34,580 nucleotides of DNA from Aporhodopirellula sallentina SM41 (GCF_000346505.1 NZ_ANOH01000059.1:1-34580); one strand, 5' to 3'. Shown: positions 7,574-16,163, numbered from the stretch's first letter. Notes: generated by a model not told the origin, from the letters alone. Numbers and translations are program-made.

Positions 7574-8719
7574 TTACTGAACCAACTGCGACCAGAGCAC
7601 ACCGGCGGCGATCGCAGATCCGATCACACCGGCGACGTTGGGAGCCATCGCGTGCATGAGCAGAAAGTTCTGCGGGTCGTTTTGCTGGCCGACCATCTGA
7701 ACGACGCGTGCGGAATCAGGAACCGCGGACACGCCGGCAGCGCCGATCAGCGGATTGATTTTCTCTCGCAGGAACAGGTTCATGAATTTGGCGAACATCA
7801 CGCCGCTCGCGGTCGCAACGGCGAACGCCAACGCACCGAGGCAGAAGATCAAGATCGATTCGGGTTTGAGAAAGTGCGACGCACTGGTACTCGCACCGAC
7901 ACAGAAGCCGAGCAAAATCGTAACAACGTCGATCATCGCCGTACGGGCTGTCGCGGCGAGCCGATCGGTGACCGTGCATTCTTTGAGCAAATTGCCGAAG
8001 AACAACATCCCGATCAACACGATCGCTCCGGGAGCCAGCATCGTGCAGACGAGAAACGCGATCACGGGAAAGATGATTCGCTCTCGCGTGGAAACTTGAC
8101 GTGACGGTTTCATCCGGATGACGCGTTCGTCTTTCGTCGTCAGCAGTTTCATGATCGGCGGCTGGATCACTGGCACGAGCGCCATGTATGAATAAGCCGC
8201 GATCGCGATCGCACCGAGCAAATCGGGAGCGAGTTTGGACGACAGGAAAATAGCCGTTGGTCCATCCGCACCACCAATGATACCGATCGCACCGGCTTCG
8301 TTCGGATTGAACCCGAGCACGAGGGCACCGAGAAAAGTAAGGAACACACCAATTTGTGCGGCCGCACCGAGCAGGATCAACTTCGGGTTGGACAGCATCG
8401 TGGAGAAGTCCGTCATCGCGCCGATACCTAGAAAGATCAGCGGCGGATACACCCCTTTGGCGACACCGAAATACAGATACTGCATCACGCTCCCGTCGTC
8501 ATAAACGCTCAGCGGCATGCCGGGCACGGCGGGGATATTGCCGACGACGATCCCAAACCCGATCGGGACGAGCAGTAACGGCTCGTAGTCCTTCGTGATC
8601 GCGAGAAAGATAAAGATCAACCCGACCACGATCATGATGACGTTGCCGAGTTCGAGACTGCCAAAGGCGGTCGTCTCGAGTAGTTCGCTGGCTTTGGAAA
8701 ACAAAATATCGGTGTTCAT
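7574..8719 (-). CDS. Na+-translocating decarboxylase beta subunit (OadB/MmdB family)
   Basis: 381 residues, strongly hydrophobic with about nine to eleven membrane segments. It carries the family motifs VYPPLIFLGIGAMTDF near the N-terminus, GAIGIIGGADGPTAIFLSSK with the aspartate implicated in Na+ transport and decarboxylation, FFGNLLKECTVTDRL, and FCVGASTSASHFL. It decarboxylates the carboxybiotin carried by the biotin subunit and drives Na+ out across the inner membrane. ATG 8719 is preferred (AAGAGAAC upstream); a GTG at 8734 is possible. It is the last gene of the four-gene minus-strand operon, 21 bp after the gamma gene. Annotators may call it OadB, GcdB or MmdB; the neighbouring carboxyltransferase favours methylmalonyl-CoA. 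Confidence 0.93.
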   Translation of the reverse strand: MNTDILFSKASELLETTAFGSLELGNVIMIVVGLIFIFLAITKDYEPLLLVPIGFGIVVGNIPAVPGMPLSVYDDGSVMQYLYFGVAKGVYPPLIFLGIGAMTDFSTMLSNPKLILLGAAAQIGVFLTFLGALVLGFNPNEAGAIGIIGGADGPTAIFLSSKLAPDLLGAIAIAAYSYMALVPVIQPPIMKLLTTKDERVIRMKPSRQVSTRERIIFPVIAFLVCTMLAPGAIVLIGMLFFGNLLKECTVTDRLAATARTAMIDVVTILLGFCVGASTSASHFLKPESILIFCLGALAFAVATASGVMFAKFMNLFLREKINPLIGAAGVSAVPDSARVVQMVGQQNDPQNFLLMHAMAPNVAGVIGSAIAAGVLWSQLVQ

Positions 8720-8740
8720 CGAAGTTCTCTTCACAACCGA

Positions 8741-9160
8741 CTAGCGGTTGCGTGTTTGCAGACGGTGGGAAGCGTGATGCCGAATACGGCCTTCGAGCGT
8801 CCACGCGAGTTCCGAGGTGGTCAATTGGCGGGTCCGAACGATCCGAACCGGTCCGGGTTCTGCTTCCGCGACGGCGGCAGCAATGATTGCCAAAATGTGT
8901 CCGGGGATGGCACCATCGTCGGCGACAGGTGCGGCGGGTTTCGGCGTCTTCTTTGGCGCGGCCGCGTGATGGCTCGACTCAGGCAGAATCTTTTCGATCA
9001 CCGCCATGGCCACCGGAAACAGACTGATGATCGTGATCAGAACAATCAGGGCGAGGAAGACCACGACCATGCCCATGACCGCCAACGCGATACCGGTCTC
9101 TTCGAACAGTGGGGCGAACCGTGACTCGGTCGCCTCCGCTAAGAGGATCGCTGTGCTCAT
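8741..9160 (-). CDS. Na+-translocating decarboxylase gamma subunit (OadG family)
   Basis: 139 residues with the OadG plan: a short N-terminus, one membrane helix (LAVMGMVVVFLALIVLITIISLF, about 27-49), an alanine/proline-rich linker (HHAAAPKKTPKPAAPVADDG) and a cytoplasmic tail beginning IPGHILAIIAAAVAEA. In characterised complexes gamma holds the membrane beta subunit and the cytoplasmic carboxyltransferase together. The C-terminal residues (RIVRTRQ, AWTLEGRIRHHASHRLQTRNR) resemble the ends of fused gamma subunits in some bacteria. Its start overlaps the biotin-carrier stop by 4 bp (ATGA), implying translational coupling. Assignment rests on topology, linker and operon position, because this subunit diverges quickly. 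Confidence 0.85.
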   Translation of the reverse strand: MSTAILLAEATESRFAPLFEETGIALAVMGMVVVFLALIVLITIISLFPVAMAVIEKILPESSHHAAAPKKTPKPAAPVADDGAIPGHILAIIAAAVAEAEPGPVRIVRTRQLTTSELAWTLEGRIRHHASHRLQTRNR

Positions 9161-9537
9161 TCGAGTTCCACCAAGACTTGACCTTCGGCGACGGATTCAC
9201 CCGCTTTGACATGAACCTTGGCCACCTTGGAGGGAGCCGGGGCGATGATTTGGTTTTCCATCTTCATCGCTTCGAGCACGAGCAGCAGTTGCTCCTGTTC
9301 GACTTCATCGCCGTCGGCAACTTGCACCGAAAGCACGACGCCGGCCATCGGACTCGTGATCGATCCCGCCTTGATCGGCGGTCGTGGGCTGCTGTCGGCG
9401 CGTTTGACCGGGGCGGCTTGTTGAGCCGGTGCCGGTGCGGCGAGCGGGGCGGATGCGGGCGAGCCATCGGAGTCATCCATCCGTTCGACGGTAACTTCGT
9501 ACGCCTTGCCTTCGACGGTGATTTTCAGTTTTTTCAT
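9157..9537 (-). CDS. Biotin carboxyl carrier protein of the decarboxylase
   Basis: 126 residues: a short N-terminal beta region (MKKLKITVEGKAYEVTVERM), an Ala/Pro-rich flexible linker (about 28-55), and a C-terminal biotinyl domain with the canonical EAMKMEN site, Lys92 being the residue that is biotinylated. SPMAGVVLSVQVADGDEV and AGESVAEGQVLVELE are the typical flanking strands. The swinging biotin carries CO2 from the carboxyltransferase active site to the membrane beta subunit. It lies 54 bp downstream of the carboxyltransferase gene and overlaps the gamma gene by 4 bp. An equivalent domain also occurs in acyl-CoA carboxylases, but the beta and gamma neighbours point to the Na+ pump. Confidence 0.95.
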   Translation of the reverse strand: MKKLKITVEGKAYEVTVERMDDSDGSPASAPLAAPAPAQQAAPVKRADSSPRPPIKAGSITSPMAGVVLSVQVADGDEVEQEQLLLVLEAMKMENQIIAPAPSKVAKVHVKAGESVAEGQVLVELE

Positions 9538-9591
9538 GCTTCTGCTTTCGAGCGTCTGACGGTGTTGTCGTGATGGGTCGAGGTTGGCCTT

Positions 9592-11145
9592 TTATAGCGG
9601 AATCAAACCGTGCTTCTTCGGCGGACGTGTTTCGCTCTTCATCAATGTGCTGCGAAGGGCGAGTGAAACGTTCGAACGTGTGGTGGACGGTTCAATCACG
9701 TCGGTGATCATACCGCGCGACGCGGCCATGTATGGTGACGCAAACTGATCGTGATACTCTTTGACCAGCTCCGCTCGTTTGGCCGCTTTGTCTTCGGCCG
9801 CTTCGATTTCTCGGCGGTACAAAACGTTGGCCGCACCGTCGGCTCCCATCACGGCAATCTCTGCGGTTGGCCACGCGAACACGACGTCGGCTCCCATGTC
9901 TCGGCTGCACATCGCGAGATAAGAACCGCCATACGCTTTGCGAACGATCACGGTGATCTTGGGCACCGTCGCCGCACAGTATGCAAAGAGCATCTTGGCA
10001 CCGTGCCGGATGATGCCGCCCTGTTCTTGTTGAACGCCAGGCAAGAAACCAGGCACGTCGACGAGAGTCAGCAGCGGGATGTTGAACGCGTTGCAGAATC
10101 GAATGAACCGAGCCCCTTTGTCCGACGCATCAATGTCGAGCGTACCGGCTTTGACTTTCGGTTGGTTCGCGATCACACCAACGACGATCCCGTCCACACG
10201 GGCGAAGCCGACGATCAGGTTGGTTGCGAATTGTTGGTGGACTTCGAGGAACTTTCCGTCATCGACGATTCGCTGAATAACGGGCATCATGTCCATCATC
10301 CCTTTAGGATCCTCAGGAACGAGGGTATCCATGACCGGATCGGGTTCGAGATTAATATTCTCGGCCGGCATGTGGGGAGGATTGTCGAGGTTATTAGCCG
10401 GCAGGTATGACAGTAGTTCGTGCACCAACTCGATCGCGTGGGCATCGTTTTCGGCAACGAAGTGAACGTTACCGCTAATTCCCGCGTTGGCCGCAGCGCT
10501 GCCGATCTCCTCCATCGTCGTTTCGACGCCGGTGGCGGCTTTGATGACCTGCGGCCCACAAATAAACATGCTCGCGTTGTCACGGGTCATGATGAGGAAA
10601 TCCATCAAGGCCGGTGAGTAGGCCGCCCCGCCGGCACAACTGCCCGCGATCACCGCGATCTGCGGGACCAAGCCCGAGAGCGCGACGTTGCGATAAAAGA
10701 CCTGCCCGTAACCTGAAAGGGCGTCAACGCCCTCTTGAATACGAGCACCGCCGGAATCATTGATGGCGACAAAGGGAAGACCGCAGTCAGCGGCATAGTC
10801 CATCACGTCGCAGATTTTCTTGGCATGCCGTTGGCCGAGTGCTCCGCCGCCGATGGTGAAGTCTTGTGCAAAACCGGCGACCGAGCGCCCGTTGACTTGG
10901 CCGACACCGGTGACGACGCCGTCGCCCGGCAGGACCTTCTTCTCCATCCCGAAATCGTGGCACGCGTGTTCGACGTGCATGCCCCATTCTTGGAAGGTGC
11001 CTTCTTCGAACAGTTGCGCGAACCGTTCGCGTGCCGTCATGGCACCTTTGGCGTGAACCTTCTTAATGCGTTCTTCGCCACCGCCGAGGGATCGTTCGGC
11101 TCGCCGTTTTTGTAAGTCTTCGAGAAGCGTTTTGTCGATGGTCAT
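9592..11145 (-). CDS. mmdA: Carboxyltransferase subunit, probably methylmalonyl-CoA decarboxylase alpha
   Basis: 517 residues, the usual length for MmdA or the beta chain of propionyl-CoA carboxylase. Two crotonase-fold halves are visible. The N half has RAERSLGGGEERIKKVHAKG, GFAQDFTIGGGALGQRHAKK, INDSGGARIQEGVDALSGY and IAGSCAGGAAYSPALMDF; the C half has VGVIANQPKVKAGTLD, LVDVPGFLPGVQQEQGGIIRHGAK, KAYGGSYLAM and AVMGADGAANVLYRREI. It transfers the carboxyl group of an acyl-CoA to biotin. ATG 11145 was chosen because it gives the normal N-terminus MTIDKTLLEDLQKRRAERS; the frame extends upstream but without family similarity. First gene of the operon. The other reading is propionyl- or acetyl-CoA carboxylase, disfavoured because beta and gamma pump subunits follow and no biotin carboxylase is present. 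Confidence 0.9.
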   Translation of the reverse strand: MTIDKTLLEDLQKRRAERSLGGGEERIKKVHAKGAMTARERFAQLFEEGTFQEWGMHVEHACHDFGMEKKVLPGDGVVTGVGQVNGRSVAGFAQDFTIGGGALGQRHAKKICDVMDYAADCGLPFVAINDSGGARIQEGVDALSGYGQVFYRNVALSGLVPQIAVIAGSCAGGAAYSPALMDFLIMTRDNASMFICGPQVIKAATGVETTMEEIGSAAANAGISGNVHFVAENDAHAIELVHELLSYLPANNLDNPPHMPAENINLEPDPVMDTLVPEDPKGMMDMMPVIQRIVDDGKFLEVHQQFATNLIVGFARVDGIVVGVIANQPKVKAGTLDIDASDKGARFIRFCNAFNIPLLTLVDVPGFLPGVQQEQGGIIRHGAKMLFAYCAATVPKITVIVRKAYGGSYLAMCSRDMGADVVFAWPTAEIAVMGADGAANVLYRREIEAAEDKAAKRAELVKEYHDQFASPYMAASRGMITDVIEPSTTRSNVSLALRSTLMKSETRPPKKHGLIPL

Positions 11146-11732
11146 CTTTTTTTGACGATTACGTCCAAACGAGTGTGGGGCTGTCGCGAAACATTCACGC
11201 CGCAATCCCATCGGGAGTCCGATAGATGCGTTAAACGTGATGTATGTGCAACGTAACAATCGGCCGATTCGATGTCAGCAGTGAAGATGATCCGCGCACA
11301 GTGTGCGAATCACCTGTGGACACCGAAACGCCACTGAAGCCCAACAATAGCACGATCCGATCCATTGATGGCGTCCCCTGTGCGGAAATGCCACTGCGAC
11401 GACCGTTGTATTCCACGCCGCTATGTGGCGGTGTGGGGGAGCACGCAAAGTCTTCATGCCGTCTTCAGATCCCACTCACGGATGTCGCAAGAAGTACATA
11501 GAGCAACATTCAGGCTCGCATCCGCGACCGGGTTGCCGAGCGTCATACTCAACCCGAGTGTTCGGATCCGAACGTGAGGGTCGGATTTCGGTTTTGACGC
11601 CATTTCACCGCCTCAAATGCGGCATCGGTCTATCGCGCGAACGGGTGGCAGAATAGGATTTGGCGATTCCGAGAGGCAAATCCGGAGCCCTTAGCGAGCC
11701 ACACCGGCGTCTGAATACCGAAAGAAGTTTGA
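11146..11732. promoter_or_regulatory. Divergent intergenic region, decarboxylase operon / cstA
   Basis: 587 bp between two divergent transcription units, presumably holding both promoters. The short open frames across it have no recognisable domain or initiation signal and are taken as noise. The only structure I can point to is a perfect 6-bp-arm palindrome, CGCACA-G-TGTGCG, at 11295-11307, which could be an operator. No confident promoter boxes or riboswitch-like folds were seen. Confidence 0.4.
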
Positions 11733-13592
11733 ATGAGCACCCTGTTTGTTGCGATCGCGTCGATGATCGGTTTTGTCATCGCGTACCACACCTACGGCCG
11801 CTATTTAGCGAAAAAACTGTTTGCACTCCGGGATGACGAACCGATGCCGAGCGTGGTCCAACGCGACGACATTGATTTCGTTCCCACCGACCGCAGCGTC
11901 GTGCTCGGGCACCATTTCACCAGCATCGCCGGAACGGGACCGATCGTGGGCCCGGCGTTGGCCGTTTTTTGGGGTTGGCTGCCGGCGCTCTTATGGGTGA
12001 TTTTTGGTTCGATCCTTGTCGGTGGCGTGCATGATCTGGCCGCCCTGGTGATTTCGATCCGCAACCGTGGGGAATCGGTCGGTCAAGCCGCCGGACATTT
12101 GATTTCGAAACGGGCGAAACTGTTGTTTTTGATCGTGTTGGCCATGGCGCTTTCGATCGTCTTGGCTGTCTTTGGTCTCGTCATCGCGAACATCTTCAAA
12201 CTGTATCCCGAATCGGTGCTGAGCGTCTGGACGGCGATGCCGGTTGCGGTGGTGATCGGATGGTTCGTCATTCGCCGCGGTAACGCTCTCGTCGTGCCTT
12301 GCCTGATCGGGCTGGGAATTTTGTATTTGACGGTTTACCTCGGTGCGTATCGCCTGCCACTGGACATCGCCGACGTGTTGCCGGCCGATGCCGTTTACGC
12401 AACGCCGGTGGTTGTGTGGACCGGGTTGCTCCTCGCGTATGCGTTTGTAGCGTCGGTGTTACCGGTTTGGTTGTTGTTGCAACCCCGTGACTTCATCAAC
12501 AGTCTACAATTGGTGGTCGCGTTGGTTTTGTTGGTGGTCGGTTTGGGAGTGGCCTCAATCGGAGGTGAAGCCGATTTGATGTCGGCCGCTCCGGCGATCG
12601 CAACTGAAATTCCCGCCGACGCGCCACCGATCTTTCCGTTCCTCTTCATCACAATCGCCTGTGGTGCCTGCAGCGGTTTCCACTGCATGGTCAGCAGCGG
12701 CACAACGAGCAAACAGTTAAAGGTCGCCTCGGACGCCCAACTCGTTGGCTACGGATCGATGCTCGGAGAAGGCATGTTGGCGGTGCTGGTTATCTTGGCT
12801 TGCTGCGCGGGAGTCGGGATGGGGCGTCTCGAAAGAACCGTCACCGACGGCCAGACGGTGATCACCCGCACCACACCGAGCGACACCTCCAGCGCAACGA
12901 ATGGTTCTCCCGCATGGCGTTCGTATTATCGAACGGGCCTACCCTCGCCTTCCGAGGAAGCGGACGGGGCGCAATCCGCGGCTCCACAAGATGGCGGTTG
13001 GAGAAAACAGGGACTCGACAAAAAGCTCGCCGCGTTCATTGACGGCGGAGCGAACTTCATGTCTTCGATCGGAATCCCGCTGAAGATGGGGGTGGCGATC
13101 ATGGCGGTCATGGTTGCCTGTTTTGCCGCAACGACGCTCGATACCGCGACGCGTTTGCAGCGATACGTTCTGAGCGAACTGTCGAGTTCGGCAGGGTTTT
13201 CGTTCGGCGCGAACAAGTTTGTTGCAACGGGGTTTGCGATCGCGGTTGCGTTGCTGATCGCAATTTTCGCTGGCGATGCTCCAGGCAAAGGCGGCTTGAT
13301 TTTGTGGCCGCTGTTTGGAGCGACCAACCAACTGCTCGCGGGACTCGCGTTGATGGTGTCGGTGTTTTATCTCGCACGCCGAAGTCGGCCGATCGCGGTC
13401 TTGGCGATCCCGATGTTCATGATGCTGTTGATGCCTGCGTGGGCGATGACGTTCGACCTCGTGAACAACTGGTGGCCGGCCCGAGATTGGGTGCTATTCG
13501 GATTCGCACTCGCGGTGTTGTGTTTGCAGTTCTGGATGGTCGTGGAAGGCATCGTGTTGTGGCGGCGTCAAAAGTCGGTGCAACAATCGTGA
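11733..13592 (+). CDS. cstA: CstA-family carbon starvation transporter
   Basis: 619 residues with many membrane helices. It starts with the CstA signature (AYHTYGRYLAKKLFALRDD, then PTDRSVVLGHHFTSIAGTGPIVGPALA), followed by GSILVGGVHDLAALVISIRNRG and FITIACGACSGFHCMVSSGTTSKQL, and later FAATTLDTATRLQRYVL and LFGATNQLLAGLALM. CstA proteins import peptides or pyruvate when carbon is scarce; substrate here is not determined. It is shorter than the roughly 700 residues of E. coli CstA. Between SSATNGSPAWRSYY and KKLAAFIDGGANF there is an extra hydrophilic stretch of about 22 residues (from 12929) rich in Ser, Ala and Gly, unlike the rest. ATG 11733 gives the expected N-terminus. Nineteen bp separate it from the DUF2238 gene. 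Confidence 0.92.
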   Translation: MSTLFVAIASMIGFVIAYHTYGRYLAKKLFALRDDEPMPSVVQRDDIDFVPTDRSVVLGHHFTSIAGTGPIVGPALAVFWGWLPALLWVIFGSILVGGVHDLAALVISIRNRGESVGQAAGHLISKRAKLLFLIVLAMALSIVLAVFGLVIANIFKLYPESVLSVWTAMPVAVVIGWFVIRRGNALVVPCLIGLGILYLTVYLGAYRLPLDIADVLPADAVYATPVVVWTGLLLAYAFVASVLPVWLLLQPRDFINSLQLVVALVLLVVGLGVASIGGEADLMSAAPAIATEIPADAPPIFPFLFITIACGACSGFHCMVSSGTTSKQLKVASDAQLVGYGSMLGEGMLAVLVILACCAGVGMGRLERTVTDGQTVITRTTPSDTSSATNGSPAWRSYYRTGLPSPSEEADGAQSAAPQDGGWRKQGLDKKLAAFIDGGANFMSSIGIPLKMGVAIMAVMVACFAATTLDTATRLQRYVLSELSSSAGFSFGANKFVATGFAIAVALLIAIFAGDAPGKGGLILWPLFGATNQLLAGLALMVSVFYLARRSRPIAVLAIPMFMMLLMPAWAMTFDLVNNWWPARDWVLFGFALAVLCLQFWMVVEGIVLWRRQKSVQQS

Positions 13593-13611
13593 CCCTCCAC
13601 CGATCGTTCAC

Positions 13612-14250
13612 ATGATGTCAATGCGATTGTTAGCGATCATTGCGACAGGAATCGCCATTCCGCTTTCTTTCATCGGTGCGGACTACCCGAACGAGTTGGT
13701 GCTGCAGCATGTCCCAACCGTCGCTGGCGTCGCGATGCTGGTGATTGCGGTGGTGCGTTTTCATCCATCGAGCCTGTCGCTGGGATGCTGCATCGCGTTC
13801 TTATGGTTGCATCTGATCGGTGCCCGGTGGATCTACTCATATGTCCCTTACGATGAGGCGATGCAATTCTTGACCGGACACACGCTGTCGGATCTTTTTG
13901 ATTGGAGGCGAAACCACTACGACCGGTTGGTTCATTTTGCATCTGGTTGTCTTGGCGTGCCTCCGCTCTCGGAGTTTCTGCAGGTGTTCTGTCGTGCAAC
14001 GCCACTGGCGGGAGCCTGCTTAGCGGTCGTTTGTGTGCTGGCAATCGGTGCCGCATATGAAGTGATCGAGTGGCAAATCGCGATGACGTTTTCACCCGCG
14101 ATGGCGGAATCCTACAACGGTCAACAAGGCGATATTTGGGACGCACAAAAAGACCTTGCCTTGGCTTGGATCGGTGCAATGATCGCGTTGCCGTTCTTTT
14201 ATCGGTGGGAGCCTTCTTCGATCTCAAATTCGGCCATCTCAATGCAATGA
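13612..14250 (+). CDS. DUF2238 (YjdF-like) inner-membrane protein
   Basis: 212 residues with about five or six hydrophobic segments. The motifs HYDRLVHFASGCLGVPPLSEFL and GDIWDAQKDLALAWIGAMIAL match the DUF2238/YjdF family of integral membrane proteins, whose function is not established. Acidic residues near membrane ends (YDEAMQFLTGH, AYEVIEWQI) are typical of the family. Three in-frame ATGs occur at 13612, 13615 and 13621, so the precise start is uncertain. It follows cstA by 19 bp on the same strand and is probably co-transcribed. Confidence 0.85.
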   Translation: MMSMRLLAIIATGIAIPLSFIGADYPNELVLQHVPTVAGVAMLVIAVVRFHPSSLSLGCCIAFLWLHLIGARWIYSYVPYDEAMQFLTGHTLSDLFDWRRNHYDRLVHFASGCLGVPPLSEFLQVFCRATPLAGACLAVVCVLAIGAAYEVIEWQIAMTFSPAMAESYNGQQGDIWDAQKDLALAWIGAMIALPFFYRWEPSSISNSAISMQ

Positions 14251-14338
14251 GCTCAAGGCAATGAGCCGGCAAGGAGTATTCAGTGAAAGTACTCATTAGG
14301 TTTCTTTGTGTTACACGGCTCGCGGTGAGCAAAATTCG

Positions 14339-14767
14339 ATGATCAGGGTACGTCCGGCCATCGATTCCGACACACCGTCGATTGCCTCAATCTACATGGA
14401 CGCGTTGCAGAATGCCGCGTGGATCTCGAGCCTGAGACCAGAACTACTTGACTTCGAAAAGGTCACCGAAGGTGAACGCGTTTTTGTGGCGGAGGACTCG
14501 AAATTGGGAAATGTCGGATTCGTGTCGGTTTGGCAACCGGACTGTTTCGTGCATCACCTCTACGTGGCCGAACCCATGCGACGGCGAGGCGTCGGCAAAT
14601 TGCTGCTCGGTTCATTGGTCGATTGGTTGCCTCGGCCTTGGACGTTGAAGTGCAGCACCATGAACACGTCCGCTCTCTCCTTTTATCATTCGCAGTCTTG
14701 GACGGTCGCAGGCGAAGGTGAAAACGAGGACGGTAGCTACTTTGTGCTGCGTTACGCTCCGTTGTAG
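14339..14767 (+). CDS. GNAT-family N-acetyltransferase
   Basis: 142 residues with the GNAT fold order. The N-terminus IRVRPAIDSDTPSIASIYMDA is strand 1 and helix 1. FVAEDSKLGNVGFVSVWQPD are strands 2-3. VHHLYVAEPMRRRGVGKLLL is strand 4 plus the acetyl-CoA pyrophosphate loop (R-R-x-G-x-G), and TMNTSALSFYHSQSWTVAGEGE is the C-terminal half with the usual N..A..FY..W pattern. It should transfer acetyl from acetyl-CoA to an amine; the acceptor cannot be read. ATG 14339 was chosen over the upstream in-frame start at 14306 because it begins directly at the conserved IRxRPA strand. It is 88 bp after the DUF2238 gene. Confidence 0.88.
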   Translation: MIRVRPAIDSDTPSIASIYMDALQNAAWISSLRPELLDFEKVTEGERVFVAEDSKLGNVGFVSVWQPDCFVHHLYVAEPMRRRGVGKLLLGSLVDWLPRPWTLKCSTMNTSALSFYHSQSWTVAGEGENEDGSYFVLRYAPL

Positions 14768-15130
14768 AAGATCCGATCTCAAAGAATAACGAGCGGCTTT
14801 CGGTGGATGGACGTAGCGATCGAGCGTCTTTGGGTGTTCGCTGCGGAATGTCCGGATCGCTGGTCGATTCTCAAAAAGATTCATTTCATGCGCCCACATG
14901 AATCATCAACGACGCCTAGAGCCACGAACCGAGTCTTGATAGGAACACCGATTCGCTCCCGCAACTGAACGGATCAATACCGACGGTATTGCCCGTTTGC
15001 TGATCAGGAGTCGGCTCGCCCCAACGGATTATTTGCCCCCGCCTCTTCCAGCCCGCTATGATTGGTGGCCGCGAACTCGCCCGCCGGGAATCGCGATCTC
15101 AACATCGATCAGCCCCTCAGGACCTTCAAC
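14768..15130. promoter_or_regulatory. Intergenic region upstream of the MoxR operon
   Basis: 363 bp between the acetyltransferase stop and the MoxR start. It is the only sizeable gap before a gene train of at least nine genes, so the operon promoter should be here, although I cannot identify its boxes. An in-frame TTG at 15062 could extend MoxR upstream by 23 residues but adds no conserved sequence. An inverted repeat at 14878-14904 is listed separately. Confidence 0.4.
14878..14904. terminator. Inverted repeat, possible terminator or operator
   Basis: GATTCAT (14878-14884) and ATGAATC (14898-14904) are perfect 7-bp inverted arms around a 13-base loop. An alternative hairpin, TTCATG-CGCCCA-CATGAA, uses the same right arm. 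A run of five A residues precedes the left arm but no T-run follows the right arm on the plus strand, so an intrinsic terminator for the acetyltransferase gene is doubtful; an operator is equally possible. Confidence 0.3.
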
Positions 15131-16162
15131 ATGTCGCAGTCGGTAATGCCGTCCAATTCACTCGGTCCTGAATCCGCGTTGAGCGACGATGATGTCGCGG
15201 CGGTTGACCGACTCGGGAAAGCCCACGATCGATTGCGTGAGGAGCTAGGCCGGGTCATCGTCGGCCAGCGGGACACGATCGACCTCTTGTTGGTGTGTTT
15301 GTTCGCGCGACGACACGCTTTGTTGATGGGTGTGCCAGGTTTGGCGAAGACGTTGTTGGTCAGCAAACTCGCCGAGACCATGTCGCTGAAGTTCAGCCGC
15401 ATTCAGTTCACCCCCGATCTGATGCCGATGGACATTACGGGAACTGACATCCTGCAGGACAACGGGGAAGGGCGGCGCGAGTTCGAGTTCGCACACGGTC
15501 CCGTTTTCGCCAACATCATCTTAGCCGACGAGATCAACCGGGCCCCGCCAAAGACACAGGCGGCGATGCTCGAGGCGATGCAGGAACAACGCATCACGGT
15601 TGTCGGCAAAGGGTTCGATTTACCTCCGCCGTTCATGGTCCTGGCAACGCAGAACCCCGTCGAGCAGGAAGGCACCTATCCGCTCCCGGAGGCGCAGCTC
15701 GACCGATTCATGGCGTTGATTGAGTTGGACTATCCGTCCGAGGAGGAAGAGATCGCGATCGCTCGAACGACGACCGGCAGCCGTTTGCCGTCGCTCGAAC
15801 ATCTCATGACGGGCGAAGAAATCATCGCTCACCAGGACCTCGTGCGGCGCATTCCGGTTCCCGAGCACATCTATGTTGAGGCCGCGCAGCTCGTCCGCAA
15901 AACACGCCCGGCGGGAGGAACCGCGCCGGACTGGTTACTGCCGTTGGTGTCATGGGGCGCCGGACCTCGCGCGGTCCAGGATTTGATTCTCGGTGCGAAA
16001 GCGCGTGCCGCACTCGATGGTTCGTATATGGTCCGCAGTGAAGACGTGCGTTCGGTCGCGTTGCCGGTGCTGACTCACCGAATCATCACAACCTTTGCCG
16101 CGCAAGCCGAAGGTTTGTCGGCGAGCGATATCATCGGCCGCTTGTTGGACGAAACTCAATAG
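15131..16162 (+). CDS. MoxR-family AAA+ ATPase
   Basis: 343 residues. Walker A is GVPGLAKT (67-74), Walker B IILADE (129-134), followed by the MoxR signature NRAPPKTQAAMLEAMQEQRIT, sensor 1 ATQNPVEQEGTYPLPEAQLDRF, and a C-terminal lid region containing SWGAGPRAVQDLI (sensor 2 arginine). MoxR ATPases act in the cytoplasm as chaperones that remodel or activate partner complexes, usually together with the vWA proteins encoded next to them, as here. ATG 15131 has AGGACC upstream and precedes a normal-length N-terminus. It opens the operon; one base separates its stop from the DUF58 start. Confidence 0.95.
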   Translation: MSQSVMPSNSLGPESALSDDDVAAVDRLGKAHDRLREELGRVIVGQRDTIDLLLVCLFARRHALLMGVPGLAKTLLVSKLAETMSLKFSRIQFTPDLMPMDITGTDILQDNGEGRREFEFAHGPVFANIILADEINRAPPKTQAAMLEAMQEQRITVVGKGFDLPPPFMVLATQNPVEQEGTYPLPEAQLDRFMALIELDYPSEEEEIAIARTTTGSRLPSLEHLMTGEEIIAHQDLVRRIPVPEHIYVEAAQLVRKTRPAGGTAPDWLLPLVSWGAGPRAVQDLILGAKARAALDGSYMVRSEDVRSVALPVLTHRIITTFAAQAEGLSASDIIGRLLDETQ

Positions 16163-16163
16163 C

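Noticed and set aside
11244-11656. Small genes in the decarboxylase/cstA intergenic region
   Set aside because: Several short overlapping frames on both strands, none with a ribosome site, domain or consistent coding character.
13670-14332. 220-codon open frame on the minus strand opposite the DUF2238 gene
   Set aside because: The plus-strand gene has clear family motifs; the antisense product is basic and low in complexity with no recognisable features.
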